From contig OZ241746.1 in the NCBI GenBank assembly GCA_965201045.1, positions 4,898,001 through 4,962,000 on the forward strand: a DNA stretch of 64,000 nt, read 5' to 3'. The stretch's first letter is position 1. Every line of letters begins with the position of its first letter. This stretch comes from JAPORK01 sp026710285. Its GTDB lineage: Bacteria; Pseudomonadota; Gammaproteobacteria; Pseudomonadales; Endozoicomonadaceae. The position numbers and the translations under genes were made by a program. Shown here piece by piece: positions 1 to 11,600 of this stretch. The notes under the pieces were generated by a model that had not been told where the DNA came from, did no database searches, and saw only the letters and a program-made list of their open reading frames with translations.

Positions 1-2211
1 GCCATTTGTGAACGTGAACGTTGTCCTTTTGCCATTGTGGGTGAGGCAACAGACGATCAACACCTGCTGGTAAACGATACCCATTTTGATAATAAACCGG
101 TGGATATGCCGCTCTCGGTTCTGTTGGGTAATGTACCTAAAATGACGTTAACAGCTTCCCACCATCCGGTCACCTGTGACGAAGAATTAATCACTGATGA
201 TCTCTCATTATCTGAAGTCATTGAACGTGTTTTGAAACTGCCTGCCGTTGCCAGTAAAAATTTTCTGATCACCATTGGAGACCGGAGTATTACCGGTCAG
301 GTGGTACGCGATCAGATGGTGGGTCCATGGCAGGTACCTGTGGCTGATTGTGCAGTAACCTGCAACAGTTATTTAGGTTATCAGGGTGAAGCGATGGCCA
401 TCGGTGAGCGTGCGCCACTGGCACTGCTCAATGCACCTGCTTCAGGACGGATGGCTGTTGGTGAAGCAATCACCAATATTGCTCCCTGTAGCATCGGCGC
501 TATTTCTAACATAAAGCTATCGGCAAACTGGATGGCGGCCTCTGGACATGGTGATGAAAATACCCATCTGTTTGATACAGTAAAGGCGGTAGCCATGGAA
601 TTATGCCCGGCACTGAATATGACCATTCCGGTGGGTAAAGATTCTCTTTCTATGCGCACAGTCTGGCAGGAAAACAATAAAGAAAAATCGGTAACGGCAC
701 CTTTATCTCTGCTTATATCTTCCTTTGCACCTGTCAGTGATGTACGTCGCAGCGTAACACCACAACTACGCACGGATGCCGGAGCAACTATCTTAATTGT
801 CGTTGACTTAAGTCGTGGAAAATACCGCTTGGGGGGTAGTGCCCTCAGCCAGGTTTGTGCACATGCAGGGGGTACACCACCTGATCTGGATTATCCTGAA
901 GATTTAAAAAATGCTTTCGATGTCGTACAAAAATTATTGCAGGAAGAAAAAATTCTTGCCTACCATGACCGCGGTGACGGAGGATTGCTGGTTACATTGC
1001 TGGAAATGGCTTTTGCAGGACGAACCGGTCTGAAAATCAGACTTGATTCACTAATCAGTAAAAAAAGTCAAATACTGCCCGCACTATTTTCTGAAGAGCT
1101 GGGCATGGTATTACAAATACGCAAAAAAGATAAAGGTTATATCATGGATCTGTTTGCGGAATACCAGTTAGCATCCTGTACACATGCTATTGGTAAACTG
1201 GCTGACAACCATGCAATCAATATCTGCTGGAAAAAAGAGCGGATACTGACAAACAACCGGATTCGTTATCAACGTCTCTGGGCTGAGACCAGCTATCATA
1301 TGCAGACACTGCGAGATCACCCGGCTTGTGCACAACAGGAATTTGATAATCTGTTTGATGATACCGACAAAGGTCTGCATACCCTGATAAACTACAACCC
1401 GGACAAAGATATCTGCGCACCTTATATTGCAACAGGTGCAAGACCTAAAGTGGCTATTCTGCGTGAACAGGGGGTTAATGGTCATGTAGAGATGGCTGCG
1501 GCGTTTGAACGTGCCGGATTCAAACCGGTTGATGTTCATATGAGTGACCTGGTTGAAAATGCCGGTCATCTTAAAGAATATAAGGGGCTGGCTGCTTGTG
1601 GTGGTTTCTCTTATGGTGATGTGCTTGGAGCCGGCGGCGGATGGGCTAGCACGATTCTTTATAACCACAGAGTCAAAGCGGTCTTTGAAAACTTTTTCCA
1701 GCGTGAGGATACCTTTTCACTGGGTATCTGTAATGGATGCCAAATGTTATCACGGCTAAAAGATATTATTCCTGGCACTCAACACTGGCCAGATTTTGTC
1801 CATAATGAATCAACACAGTTTGAAGCACGTACGGTTATGGTCAGAGTAAACGACAGTCCTTCCATGTTCTTTACAGGAATGAATAAGGTTTTATTACCTG
1901 TGGTTGTTGCCCATGCAGAAGGTCGTGCTCGTTTAAATGCTACCCAACTGGAAACACTCAAGCAACAGCAACAAATTGTACTGTCTTATACAGACAACCA
2001 TGGTAAACCAACACAAAGGTATCCCTACAATCCAAATGGTTCTGTTGAAGGCGTCACAGCCTTTACCAGTTGTGATGGTCGTGCCAATATTATGATGCCA
2101 CATCCTGAACGGCTATTCCGGCAGATACAAAACACCTGGCAAACCGATAATAAAACAGAAGATGGACCCTGGTTGCGTATTTTTCGTAATGCCAGGGTAT
2201 GGGTTGATTAA
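1..2211 (+). CDS. purL: Phosphoribosylformylglycinamidine synthase, C-terminal part (5' end outside window)
   Basis: The frame is open from base 1, so the N-terminal part lies outside the window; 736 codons remain of a family usually near 1300 residues in gammaproteobacteria. PurL converts FGAR, glutamine and ATP to FGAM in de novo purine synthesis in the cytoplasm. The visible part starts in the second half of the synthetase domain (ICERERCPFAIVGEAT, then HFDNKPVDMPLSVLLG). It ends with a class I glutamine amidotransferase domain beginning at PKVAILREQGVNGHVEMAAA, with the nucleophile cysteine in GICNGCQML and the His/Glu of MPHPERLF. This is the large fused type, not the separate PurL/PurQ/PurS type. 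No defects are seen. The gene converges on the RHS gene that follows. Identification is very secure. Confidence 0.97.
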   Translation, partial: AICERERCPFAIVGEATDDQHLLVNDTHFDNKPVDMPLSVLLGNVPKMTLTASHHPVTCDEELITDDLSLSEVIERVLKLPAVASKNFLITIGDRSITGQVVRDQMVGPWQVPVADCAVTCNSYLGYQGEAMAIGERAPLALLNAPASGRMAVGEAITNIAPCSIGAISNIKLSANWMAASGHGDENTHLFDTVKAVAMELCPALNMTIPVGKDSLSMRTVWQENNKEKSVTAPLSLLISSFAPVSDVRRSVTPQLRTDAGATILIVVDLSRGKYRLGGSALSQVCAHAGGTPPDLDYPEDLKNAFDVVQKLLQEEKILAYHDRGDGGLLVTLLEMAFAGRTGLKIRLDSLISKKSQILPALFSEELGMVLQIRKKDKGYIMDLFAEYQLASCTHAIGKLADNHAINICWKKERILTNNRIRYQRLWAETSYHMQTLRDHPACAQQEFDNLFDDTDKGLHTLINYNPDKDICAPYIATGARPKVAILREQGVNGHVEMAAAFERAGFKPVDVHMSDLVENAGHLKEYKGLAACGGFSYGDVLGAGGGWASTILYNHRVKAVFENFFQREDTFSLGICNGCQMLSRLKDIIPGTQHWPDFVHNESTQFEARTVMVRVNDSPSMFFTGMNKVLLPVVVAHAEGRARLNATQLETLKQQQQIVLSYTDNHGKPTQRYPYNPNGSVEGVTAFTSCDGRANIMMPHPERLFRQIQNTWQTDNKTEDGPWLRIFRNARVWVD

Positions 2212-2228
2212 AGGATGATATTGCATTA

Positions 2229-2281
2229 ACAGGTTATAATGTCTGGGGATGATATACTCATCCCCTGGCACCCTAACCTGT
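2229..2281 (+). terminator. Nested hairpin between purL and the convergent RHS gene
   Basis: A perfect 8-bp stem (GGGGATGA and TCATCCCC, 2245-2265, 5-nt loop) lies inside a wider pair of arms (ACAGGTTA at 2229 and TAACCTGT at 2274). It sits 18-70 bases after the purL stop and in the gap between convergent genes. There is no clean T-run, so it may be a weak, bidirectional or Rho-assisted terminator. Confidence 0.45.
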
Positions 2282-2333
2282 GAAGAAGAAAAGGTAGTAT
2301 CGATTTTTATAATCTTTTTCTGTAGATATGTGC

Positions 2334-5300
2334 TTATTCATACCCTTCTAATAATTCATCAGGATTTGCACCTGTCCTAAATACTGCTAAACCATTTTTA
2401 TTACCATCAAAAAGTGCCAGACTCCATTCTGCTTTTTTAGTGTTAAATGCAAGATATGCCCTTTGCCTCAAAGTCTTACCTGCAGCACTTTGAACATTTC
2501 TAAAAAATACAGCACCCGTACCCGTATTTAAAGCCTCATCTGCCAAATCTCCTGTCTGTATATCATTCATTATCTGGTTATACATTAACGTTGCATCAGC
2601 TTCCAAATCAAATCTTTGAAAGCTTAAAAATTTACTTAAGTCGTTTAAATTAATTAGTTTATTCGTTTTTGTTGCCCAGCTTAACATTTCAAATAGCTGA
2701 TCTACACTTTGATTTGATTTTAATTCAAAATACTGAGGCAGTTTTTCCATAAGACTTACACAAATACGAGGATTCCGGACATACAGAAATTTCTTCCCGG
2801 CAATATCCTCTACATGCTCATTTAAGCTTTTTGAATTAAATAGCTTAAACACATCTTTAAGATCCTTTTTAAACAATCTACTTGTGCTGGCTACAGTTTC
2901 CTCGGTATTTCCACCCTGTTCGGCAGCATCTCCGGCATTTGTGGCAGCATCTCCAGCCACTGTAGCAGCATCTCCAGCCGCTGCGGCAGCATTTCCAGCT
3001 TCTGCAGTACCTTCTACCAATCCTCCAAGAGCTGTCATTTCCTCAGATAATGCGGATATACCCGCACTAACTGTTGCTGCCACAGAAACGACAGCTATTG
3101 CCATATCTATTCCACCTGCAACGGCGCTGGCAATACTTAAGCCTTTATTCGGAGGTATCGCTGCTGCTGTAACTATCACACTGTCACTGACTACCAAAAC
3201 GGCTACAATAGGTATAATGACCACCTCAGCTCCCCCTGCAGCAAGTCCTGCTGCTATCGCTATCGTTCCGATTGTTAGCATAAGCGCCATTCCTATGGCA
3301 CTTGCCCATCTCTTATGCAAAGCTGCCATACCCAGGGTAGCTGCATACTTCATAACATGTATTATGGGACCCAACCATTTCGGCATATTTCCGCTGGGAT
3401 CTGTATTCATAATCGGGTTATTACTACCAAAGGCATATCCGTCACCGGCAGGATCTTCACTAACAAAATAACGTCCAGCCGGATTATACGTTCTGTGTCC
3501 TGCACCTAAGAACTGCCAGCTGGTCACTGGATCATGTTGTTCACCGTCAAAGCCCTTTAAAGTACGCAAATATAAAGGTTGTGAAGCATTGATATGATCA
3601 TACCATTGCATACCATAAGGGCTATAAACATTGCGTTGATTCATAACCCACGAATTACTGCCCTGATCACTTTTTGTCAAAATACCGGTAACATCCTGCT
3701 TATAGTTCTGTTCATAATATTCATGAATAACCCCATCAATTGCTTTGGCAACACCCAAAAGAGTTATAACATGTTTATTTTGCTGTAAGTCATCAGTCTC
3801 TTCGCTAACCAGGCTTTTACCTGTATAAAACATATAGCGTATATCATCTGTGTTAGTTATTTGTTTAACTTCACGTCCACTCCCATCATAAATATACTGA
3901 CTCTGTTTTCCATCTAATGTTGTAACATGCGTTATCTGATTAAAAGCATTGTAAGTGATGTGATTACCATCGCCATCTGTGGTCATATTACCTGCAACAT
4001 CATAAATGAAGTGCTTAACAACCGCAGGATTATTATTCCATTGCGTACTTATTTGCTGAAGGCGCAGTGGTGCCTGAATGTCACCATAACCATAACTGAC
4101 CACTTTATTCAATGTTTTTTGCTGTGTTGCATCAGTTAATACTTCCTTTACTTGTGTCATTCGATTTAAAGGATTAAATGTATAATCCTGCCGGGTGATA
4201 ATGGGGGCTTTATCAACACCGGAACCTTTAAATTGAGTATCTCTTGGGCACAGCGATAAACCTGCCGAACCGGTACAGGTTACAGAGATCAGATTATCCT
4301 GCTTATCATAGCGATAATTTAATATGGCCTGTTGCTGGTTACTCCCGCTATGCACCAGTGTGGTAATATTTCCTTCGTTATCATAAGTATATTGCCATGC
4401 TGAAAGTTGTTTCCCTGACAACCTATCTGTAACATATTCCTTTTGACCATAGCTATTGTATTTAATACTGCGTTCCATGCCACTACCATATTTAACTGCA
4501 ACAACATGGGAAAAACCATCATAAGTGGATGCAGATAATAGTTGTTGTTTACCATTTTTCAGCTGATAACTGACAGAATTAATGCGCCCAAAGCTATCAT
4601 AAGTGGTCCTTGTTTGCTGACCGGAAGGATTGGTCATGGCAATTACATTTCTGTTATTATCATAAGTCCATGATATTTTATAGTTATCACTTACATTGTT
4701 TAACGCATAGTGTACCATTTGTTGCATTTTTCCATCAGGACTATAAGTCCACGTGGTTGTGCCTGTATTATCAGTTATTTTATCTGATCTTGTGGTAAGT
4801 GGATTATAATGTATAGACAACAATAAATGACCATTAAGCCATTTACCCACAGGAAGACCCAGCAGATTATACTTGTAAGTGATGACATTATCTGCTGGTG
4901 TGGTGATTGTAGCCAGTTTACCATCACTGGTATAAGTAAACAGTGTGCGTTTACCATCTTCTCCTGCCTGCCATACCGGATCTCCTGCCATATTATATTT
5001 TGCAGAGAACAGTAAATACTGGTGAGCGTCTTTGGCTGGTTCTGCCCATTTTTGTAAAACGTTACCCATTAAATTATAGAGACTACGTACTTTGTCACCT
5101 GCCGGGTTAATGACTTCACTTATACGTCCACGCTCATTATAATGGATGGTAACTGTTTTTCCGGCAGGATCTGTTGATGAAATTTTGCGTCCATATGCAT
5201 CATAAGTAACCGTTGTTACTCTTGCTCCGGCTAACCGACTGCCGGCTATACAGTATTGTCGGGCAGAAGCGGGTAAATCCACCGAGTTAGGTAACAGAAC

Positions 5301-7880
5301 ATGTTCAACGGGTTTATCTAATATATTGCCATGAATAACAGAAATAGTTGAATGATCTCCTTTTTTATCCAAGGTATAACTGACCACACAACGATCAGAA
5401 TCATCATAACGATTAACGCTTATTTCTCCGTCCGGCAAATATTTATAAAGAATACGTCCTGTTGCGGTATAAGCATAAGTGGTTGTAAGTTGTTTTGGTT
5501 GATTTTGCAAATTTTTACGATAATCATAAGTGTGTTTTGCTGCAATACGTCCATTTGCATCATAAGTCATACTACTAACCAGCCGCCACTGGTTATGTTC
5601 TGCTTTACCCTGGGCGTTAATCATCTCAGCAAAATTATCCAGTTTTCTCCCTGCACCATCAAAAGTTATCTTTTTTTGCAAACCATTAGGGTTGGTCACA
5701 ATTACCTGATTAAGCTGTGGTGATATCGTATAATTAAAATGTTTACTCACTGCAAAAGCTGTACCTACTGCCGAATCAGCCTGTATCAACCGCCCCTGAT
5801 CATCATAGTGGTAACGGGTGATATTTTGACCGGAAGCATCTGTTATTTGTAGTGTCTGATGGGTAAACAGACTCACTGTGGCTGAAGGTGACCGTCGTGC
5901 CGGATCACTTCCTTTCTCAAAAATATTATAAGAGGTTTTAGTCGTATGATTGGCATTGATAATATAATGATACTCACGGGTTAATGTCTCTGGCTTTTTA
6001 TCGGCTGGCGTTTTACCGGTTAATGTTAATGTTTTTAACAGACCATATTTGGCGTAGTCAGCAGGATCATTATAATATTGACGCAGGGTTGTATTCTGTT
6101 GATTACCTGAGTTCAATACCTGCTTATCAAGCACTAAAATATAACCTGACCCATTAATGTTTAACTCTTTTCTATAGTGATTCTGTATTTTTATCACAGG
6201 TAATGCTGAAGCACCGGAGACTTTATCAGAAGGGTTACGGGTAATTGTTTCTGTCAGTACATTGAGTGACCATTTTGGAGGTTCAGCAGGACAGGAAGCA
6301 TCACCCTGTGGCGGACAGTATTTTATGGTTTCACTGCGCCCATAAGTATCGGTTTTACTGACAAGCCTGCCGTTATTGTCATATGATTGCATGGTAATAT
6401 CAACTGCCGGAGAACCAGAACTCTCTCCCCATGTATAAGTTTTTGTTTCCAGTGGTAGGGTGTAGGTAACGGGTAAATCTTCAAAACGAGTATGAGCACA
6501 ACCATCATACTCATTCGTATTACAGAAAAAACTATGTGTTTCTGTAAGCGTGTGTCCTGTTTTATCATCGAGTAGCCTGGCATCAATCATCAGATGGTAT
6601 TTATTGTAAGTACGAATAATTTTTGTTAAACCATTGTCTTCTGATGTTTGATAAGTATACTCAGCGGGTGCTTCAAATAAAGGATCTCCAGACATACCTG
6701 GGATTATACCTAAACCTGAGTTAAAGCCAAGATAATTGTGATCATTTTCGCCGACCTGACCATAAGCATAATGGGTAATCATTTCAGGCTGCAACATACC
6801 AGGATTAACCACCTGTGATGTTACTACACACAATGCCTGTTGTTTATTAATACTGTAGAATAATGGCATTTTCATTGCCTGATGACAGTCATAATTGATG
6901 CTTTTTGTCAAACCTGTAGGGTAAATAAATTGTGTCAGCAAATGGCGGAAAGGAGAGTAGTGTATATAAATACCCTGTTCGCTTTGTTGGTTATTGCCAG
7001 GAATCGTGATACCTGTTAACTCATCACCATCATGGTTAATACGAATATTAACTGGTTTTCCATCACTGTTATAACTGGTTACTGTCAGATAATTATCCTT
7101 TCTAGTTAAAGTTATTTTGCGTCCCAGATCATCAGTGATCATACTCAATAAGTGAGTACCCTGAATATAATGGAATGTAACGCCTTTACCATCCTGTTGT
7201 TCCAGCCGGACTTCATAACCATCATGATTAAGTATTTCCCGCAACCCGTTAATATAGGTAATGACAAAATTACCCTCTTTATCAACATCAATCTGCATAT
7301 CTTTGAGTTTATGATAGCGGGGCCACCAGTGTCCCAAATCATCCTGTATCAAGCTGAAGTTTTGTCCCTGTGAAGTTGCCAGCTGATTATTAGCCGGATT
7401 GAAATGAGTTAAATTCCAACTCCAACCTCGACCCAGACCATCAGGGTTTGCCTTACTGCTACTGTTATAATTGATCTGCAAATTAATATTGGGTCCATGA
7501 TCCAGGTTGCTGATTAAACTTCCTGTTTTAATGTACGCAGTAAATGTACCTGTTCTCGGATCAATTTGTGTCCCTGCCATTTTTTGAAAATTAAAAGCAT
7601 TCGACCAGGGCGCAGCGTTAGTCCCTGCCATTGCATTGATTAACTTCGTTTTTTTGAGATAATCTTTTTTGGTTGAATGAGCAGAGTGCGTCTTTTGAGT
7701 TGCTCTGTTGTGAACCTTGAGATATTGATCACTTTGTATAGCTAGCTGTTGACTTTTAATATTACTGTTAGTATTGGCAGAATATACTTTCTGGCTGCTA
7801 ATTACAAAAAACAGTAACAGCAATAAAAAAACCTTTATTTTTATATTTTTCAAATTGCATAAATAATGATAATACAGCAT
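2334..7880 (-). CDS. Secreted RHS/YD-repeat protein, copy 1 (1848 aa)
   Basis: The protein begins with a signal peptide (basic NLKNIKIK, then VFLLLLLFFVISS, possible cleavage after VYSA). The body, about residues 130-1490, is built of YD repeats such as YDNNGRLVSKTDTYGR, YDDQGRLIQADSAVG and YDAYGRKISSTDPAG. It ends in an RHS-core-like box (SEDPAGDGYAFGSNNP, then NTDPSGN, near 1497). After it come a strongly hydrophobic stretch (about 1510-1600), an Ala-rich heptad repeat, and a roughly 190-residue C-terminal domain I do not recognise. YD-repeat shells usually encase or deliver a C-terminal toxic domain, but here there is no PAAR domain and no small immunity-like gene downstream (123 bases to purL). 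It is a tandem paralog of the gene at 8621-14101. Secretion is inferred from the signal peptide; the function is unknown. Confidence 0.85.
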   Translation of the reverse strand: MLYYHYLCNLKNIKIKVFLLLLLFFVISSQKVYSANTNSNIKSQQLAIQSDQYLKVHNRATQKTHSAHSTKKDYLKKTKLINAMAGTNAAPWSNAFNFQKMAGTQIDPRTGTFTAYIKTGSLISNLDHGPNINLQINYNSSSKANPDGLGRGWSWNLTHFNPANNQLATSQGQNFSLIQDDLGHWWPRYHKLKDMQIDVDKEGNFVITYINGLREILNHDGYEVRLEQQDGKGVTFHYIQGTHLLSMITDDLGRKITLTRKDNYLTVTSYNSDGKPVNIRINHDGDELTGITIPGNNQQSEQGIYIHYSPFRHLLTQFIYPTGLTKSINYDCHQAMKMPLFYSINKQQALCVVTSQVVNPGMLQPEMITHYAYGQVGENDHNYLGFNSGLGIIPGMSGDPLFEAPAEYTYQTSEDNGLTKIIRTYNKYHLMIDARLLDDKTGHTLTETHSFFCNTNEYDGCAHTRFEDLPVTYTLPLETKTYTWGESSGSPAVDITMQSYDNNGRLVSKTDTYGRSETIKYCPPQGDASCPAEPPKWSLNVLTETITRNPSDKVSGASALPVIKIQNHYRKELNINGSGYILVLDKQVLNSGNQQNTTLRQYYNDPADYAKYGLLKTLTLTGKTPADKKPETLTREYHYIINANHTTKTSYNIFEKGSDPARRSPSATVSLFTHQTLQITDASGQNITRYHYDDQGRLIQADSAVGTAFAVSKHFNYTISPQLNQVIVTNPNGLQKKITFDGAGRKLDNFAEMINAQGKAEHNQWRLVSSMTYDANGRIAAKHTYDYRKNLQNQPKQLTTTYAYTATGRILYKYLPDGEISVNRYDDSDRCVVSYTLDKKGDHSTISVIHGNILDKPVEHVLLPNSVDLPASARQYCIAGSRLAGARVTTVTYDAYGRKISSTDPAGKTVTIHYNERGRISEVINPAGDKVRSLYNLMGNVLQKWAEPAKDAHQYLLFSAKYNMAGDPVWQAGEDGKRTLFTYTSDGKLATITTPADNVITYKYNLLGLPVGKWLNGHLLLSIHYNPLTTRSDKITDNTGTTTWTYSPDGKMQQMVHYALNNVSDNYKISWTYDNNRNVIAMTNPSGQQTRTTYDSFGRINSVSYQLKNGKQQLLSASTYDGFSHVVAVKYGSGMERSIKYNSYGQKEYVTDRLSGKQLSAWQYTYDNEGNITTLVHSGSNQQQAILNYRYDKQDNLISVTCTGSAGLSLCPRDTQFKGSGVDKAPIITRQDYTFNPLNRMTQVKEVLTDATQQKTLNKVVSYGYGDIQAPLRLQQISTQWNNNPAVVKHFIYDVAGNMTTDGDGNHITYNAFNQITHVTTLDGKQSQYIYDGSGREVKQITNTDDIRYMFYTGKSLVSEETDDLQQNKHVITLLGVAKAIDGVIHEYYEQNYKQDVTGILTKSDQGSNSWVMNQRNVYSPYGMQWYDHINASQPLYLRTLKGFDGEQHDPVTSWQFLGAGHRTYNPAGRYFVSEDPAGDGYAFGSNNPIMNTDPSGNMPKWLGPIIHVMKYAATLGMAALHKRWASAIGMALMLTIGTIAIAAGLAAGGAEVVIIPIVAVLVVSDSVIVTAAAIPPNKGLSIASAVAGGIDMAIAVVSVAATVSAGISALSEEMTALGGLVEGTAEAGNAAAAAGDAATVAGDAATNAGDAAEQGGNTEETVASTSRLFKKDLKDVFKLFNSKSLNEHVEDIAGKKFLYVRNPRICVSLMEKLPQYFELKSNQSVDQLFEMLSWATKTNKLINLNDLSKFLSFQRFDLEADATLMYNQIMNDIQTGDLADEALNTGTGAVFFRNVQSAAGKTLRQRAYLAFNTKKAEWSLALFDGNKNGLAVFRTGANPDELLEGYE
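2922..3005 (-). repeat. 21-bp repeat encoding an Ala-rich heptad in RHS copy 1
   Basis: Four consecutive 21-bp units (2922, 2943, 2964, 2985), each reading on the plus strand roughly as (g/a)gcagcatctccagc followed by a variable end. They encode AGDAAT-type heptads on the minus strand. RHS copy 2 has six related units, so the number changes between paralogs. Confidence 0.8.
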
Positions 7881-8082
7881 ACCAACAACCTATATATTAT
7901 TATCCTTAATCACAGTGACAATTCGTTAAAACTTAAATATACACAACTATAGACTTTTATATGTGTGGTATTAAAAAAACAAATCCCCTGATCTTTCTGA
8001 AATTTTATTTAAAATATTTAAAACAAAATCATCTGTAAATGAGTTAATTTATGACATCACAAAACCCGTGCTTTTTTGCCAT

Positions 8083-8322
8083 ATTTACTTTATTATTAAT
8101 AAAAACGACCATGTTAAAATATAAACTTTATTATTAAATTATATAGTTTTTTTGACATACAAAAGGTGAATATTGTTTCATTGGATAATGAAAATTTTTA
8201 GGGACATGAACAAAACTATGCAGATAAATTCAGTAAGCAGTAAGCAGACAAACAGGTTTAGACAATTCAGATAATATCAATATCATCCTTTATATAACTT
8301 CAATACATCTCCGTCCGCTGGC
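8083..8322. repeat. Duplicated leader upstream of RHS copy 1
   Basis: This non-coding block is about 95% identical by eye to 14453-14682, upstream of RHS copy 2. Both contain the small direct repeat cagtaagcagtaagcaga. It shows that the tandem duplication included about 440 bases upstream of each start. The rest of 7881-8528 holds the start-proximal leader (7881-8082), an RHS-distal family A repeat, and no coding gene of its own. Confidence 0.8.
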
Positions 8323-8467
8323 TAAACGTAGTCAAAGCTTGCATAAAGCAATCGGGCTTCGATAAGTTCAACCCACAGTTGTTCGTTTGAAAGGTTGATC
8401 TATTTGGAAGAAGACAAATCTTCCAAAGTAAAAATCAAAAACTAAAAAATATGACCAAGACAAGGTA
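8315..8467. repeat. Family A MITE-like repeat, degenerate copy
   Basis: Contains the family's internal segment gcaatcgggcttcgataag, then a palindromic middle, and ends with ctaaaaaatatgaccaagac, matching the right ends seen at 24650 and 26470. The left end is not clear. It is non-coding. Confidence 0.6.
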
Positions 8468-8528
8468 AAGAAAGATGTTCGATCAATAATGATTCACTAT
8501 AACTCATTTATAATTATTCATTAGGAGC

Positions 8529-8694
8529 TTAACCCGTCCTGACTAAATCATTTTTACCATCCAAAAACACTACATTCCATTGATCTTTTTCAGGGTCAAA
8601 TGCAAGATACGTTCTTTGTCTCAGAATAACTTCGTCACTGGTTTCAATATGTTTAAAAAATACAGCACCCGGATTTGACATGACCTGACCTGAC
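8529..8694 (-). pseudogene. Out-of-frame C-terminal end of RHS copy 2
   Basis: After the 5-bp tandem repeat at 8681-8694 (tgacc tgacc tgac), another minus-strand frame continues the homology to RHS copy 1: PGAVFFKHIETSDEV, then LRQRTYLAFDPEKDQW, ending at a stop at 8529-8531. The copy 1 counterpart reads GAVFFRNVQSA, then LRQRAYLAFNTKKAEW. Removing one 5-bp unit joins both parts into one frame of about 1855 residues. The current reading frame instead ends early at 8621. Confidence 0.8.
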
Positions 8695-11600
8695 TTTCTA
8701 AATTACTTGTCTTCTGTCCATCCATTATATGGTTATACATCCATGTTGCATCAGTTTTAAAATCATTTTCTGTCAAAGACAAAAATTCACTTAAGTCGTT
8801 TAAATTAATTAGTTTGTTCGTTTTTTCTGCCCAACTCAACATTTCAAATAACTGATCTATACTTCCCTGTGATTTTAATCCAGAAATATGCTGCATTTTT
8901 TCCATCGTAGTTGTACAAATAAGAGGGTTCCTGATATGCAGAAATTTCTCATCTATAGTATACTGCATATGCTCACTCAATGTACTGTTAAGTTGAAAGA
9001 TTATATCATTAGTATATTTTTTACTTATCAACAAAGCCCTTGGCATGTTTAAAGCTGCTTCGCTCGCTTCGTCAGCTTCCTCTGCCGCTGTGGCAGCTTC
9101 CCCCGCCTCTGCGGTAGCGCTCCCAGCCTCTGTAGCAGCCTCCCCAGCCTCTGTAGCAGCCTCCCCAGCTTCTGTGGCAGCCTCCCCAGACTCTCCGATA
9201 ACATCTGTTAACTCTGTAAAATCACCAAAACCTCCTGCTAGTCCTGCAATAGCTTCAGATAATGATGATACAAACGAATTAATAGCCACCCCCAAACAAA
9301 CTACAGCTACTGCCACATCTATTCCACCTGCAACGGCACTAGCAATACTCAAACCTTTATTTGGAGGTACCGCTGCTGTGGTAACTATCACACTACCAGT
9401 GACTGCTAAAACGCCTACAACAGCTTCAATGGCTAGTGTAGGAGCACCTAATACAGCAAGTCCTGATGCTGCTGCTATAGCGCCGATTGTTACCATAAGT
9501 GCCATTCCGATAGCACTTGCCCATCTCTTATGCAAAGCTGCCATACCCAAGGTAGCCACATACTGCATAATATGTATTGCGGAGCCCAGCCATTTAGGCA
9601 TATTTCCGCTGGAATCTGTATGCATAATAGGATTATTGCTGCCAAAGGCATATCCGTCACCGACAGGATCTTCACTAACAAAATAACGTCCACCTGGATT
9701 ATACGTTCTGTGTCCTGCACCTAAGAATTGCCAGCCAGTTACCGGATCATGTTGTTCACCATCAAAGCCCTCTAAACTACGCAAATATAAAGGTTGTGAA
9801 TTATTAATATGATCATGCCATTGCATACCATAAGGGCTGTAAACATTGCGTTGCTTCATAATCCACGAATTATTGCCGTGATCACTTTTTGTCAAAATAC
9901 CGGTAACATCCTGCTTATAGTTTTGTTCATAATATTCATGAATAACCCCATCAATTGCTTCGGCAACACCCAAAGGAGTTATAACATGTTTATTTTGCTG
10001 TAAATCATCGACCTGTTCGCCTACCAGGTTTTTACCTGTATAAAACATATAGCGTATATCATCTGTGTTAGTTATTTGTTTAACTTCACGTCCACTCCCA
10101 TCATAAATATACTGACTCTGTTTTCCATCTAATGTTGTAACATGCGTTATCTGATTAAAAGCATTGTAAGTTATATGATTGCCATCGCCATCTGTAGTCA
10201 TATTACCTGCAACATCATAAATGAAGTGCTTAACAACCGCAGGATTATTATTCCATTGCGTACTTATTTGCTGAAGGCGCAGTGGTGCCTGAATGTCACC
10301 ATAACCATAACTGACCACTTTATTCAATGTTTTTTGCTGTGTTGCATCAGTTAATACTTCCTTTACTTGTGTCATTCTATTTAAAGGATTAAATGTATAA
10401 TCCTGCCGGGTGATAATGGGGGCTTTATCAACACCGGAACCTTTAAAGTGAGTATCTCTTGGGCACAGTGATAAACCTGCCGAACCGGTACAGGTTACAG
10501 AGATCAGGTTATCCTGTTTATCATAGCGATAATTTAATATGACCTGTTGCTGGTTATTTCCGCTATGCACCAGCGTGGTAATATTTCCTTCGTTATCATA
10601 AGTATATTGCCATGCTGAAAGTTGTTTCCCTGACAACATATCTGTAACATATTCCTTTTGACCATAGCTATTGTATTTAATACTGCGTTCCATACCACTA
10701 CCATATTTAATTGCGACAATACGGGAAAAACCATCATAAGAGGGTGCAGATAATAGTTGCTGCTTGCCATTTTTTAGCTGATAACTGACAGATTTAATGC
10801 GTCCAAAGCTATCATAAGTGGTTTTTGTTTGCTGACCGGAAGGATTGGTCATGGCAATTACATTTCTGTTGTTGTCATAAGTCCATGTAATTTTATAGTT
10901 ATCGCTTACATTGTTTAACGCATGGTGTACCATTTGTTGCATTTTTCCATCATCACTATAAGTCCACGTAGTTGTACCTGTATTATCAGTTATTTTATCT
11001 GAGCTTGTGGTAACTGGATTGTAATGTATAGACAACAATGAATGACCATTGAGCCATTTACCCACAGGAAGACCCAACAGATTATACCTGTAAGTGATGA
11101 CATTACCTGCTGGTGTGGTGATTGTGGCAAGTTTACCATCACTGGTATAAGTAAACAACGTACGTTTACCATCTTCTCCTGCTTGCCACACCGGATCTCC
11201 TGCTATATTATATTTTACAGAAAACAGTAAATACTGGTGAGATTCTTTAGCTGGCTCTTCCCATTTTTGTACAACTTTACCCATTAAGTTATAGAAACTA
11301 TGTACTTTGTCTCCTATCGGGTTAATAACTTCACTTACACGTCCACGCTCATTATAATGAATGGTAACTGTTTTTCCGGCAGGGTCTGTTGATGAAATTT
11401 TCCGTCCATTTGCATCATAGGTAACCGTTGTTATTTTTGCTCCGGCTAACTGACTACCTGTTGTACAATATTGTCCGGCAGCAGTGGGTAAATCCACCGA
11501 TGCAGGTAACAAAATATGTTCAATCGGTTTATCTAATATATTGCCGCGAACAACAGAAATAGTTGAATGATCTCCTTTTTTATCCAGGGTATAACTGGTC

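Noticed and set aside
2884..3471. Plus-strand Ala/Pro/Ser-rich open frame opposite RHS copy 1
   Set aside because: It mirrors the Ala-heptad and hydrophobic codons of the RHS gene; the same shadow occurs opposite RHS copy 2 (9045-9686).
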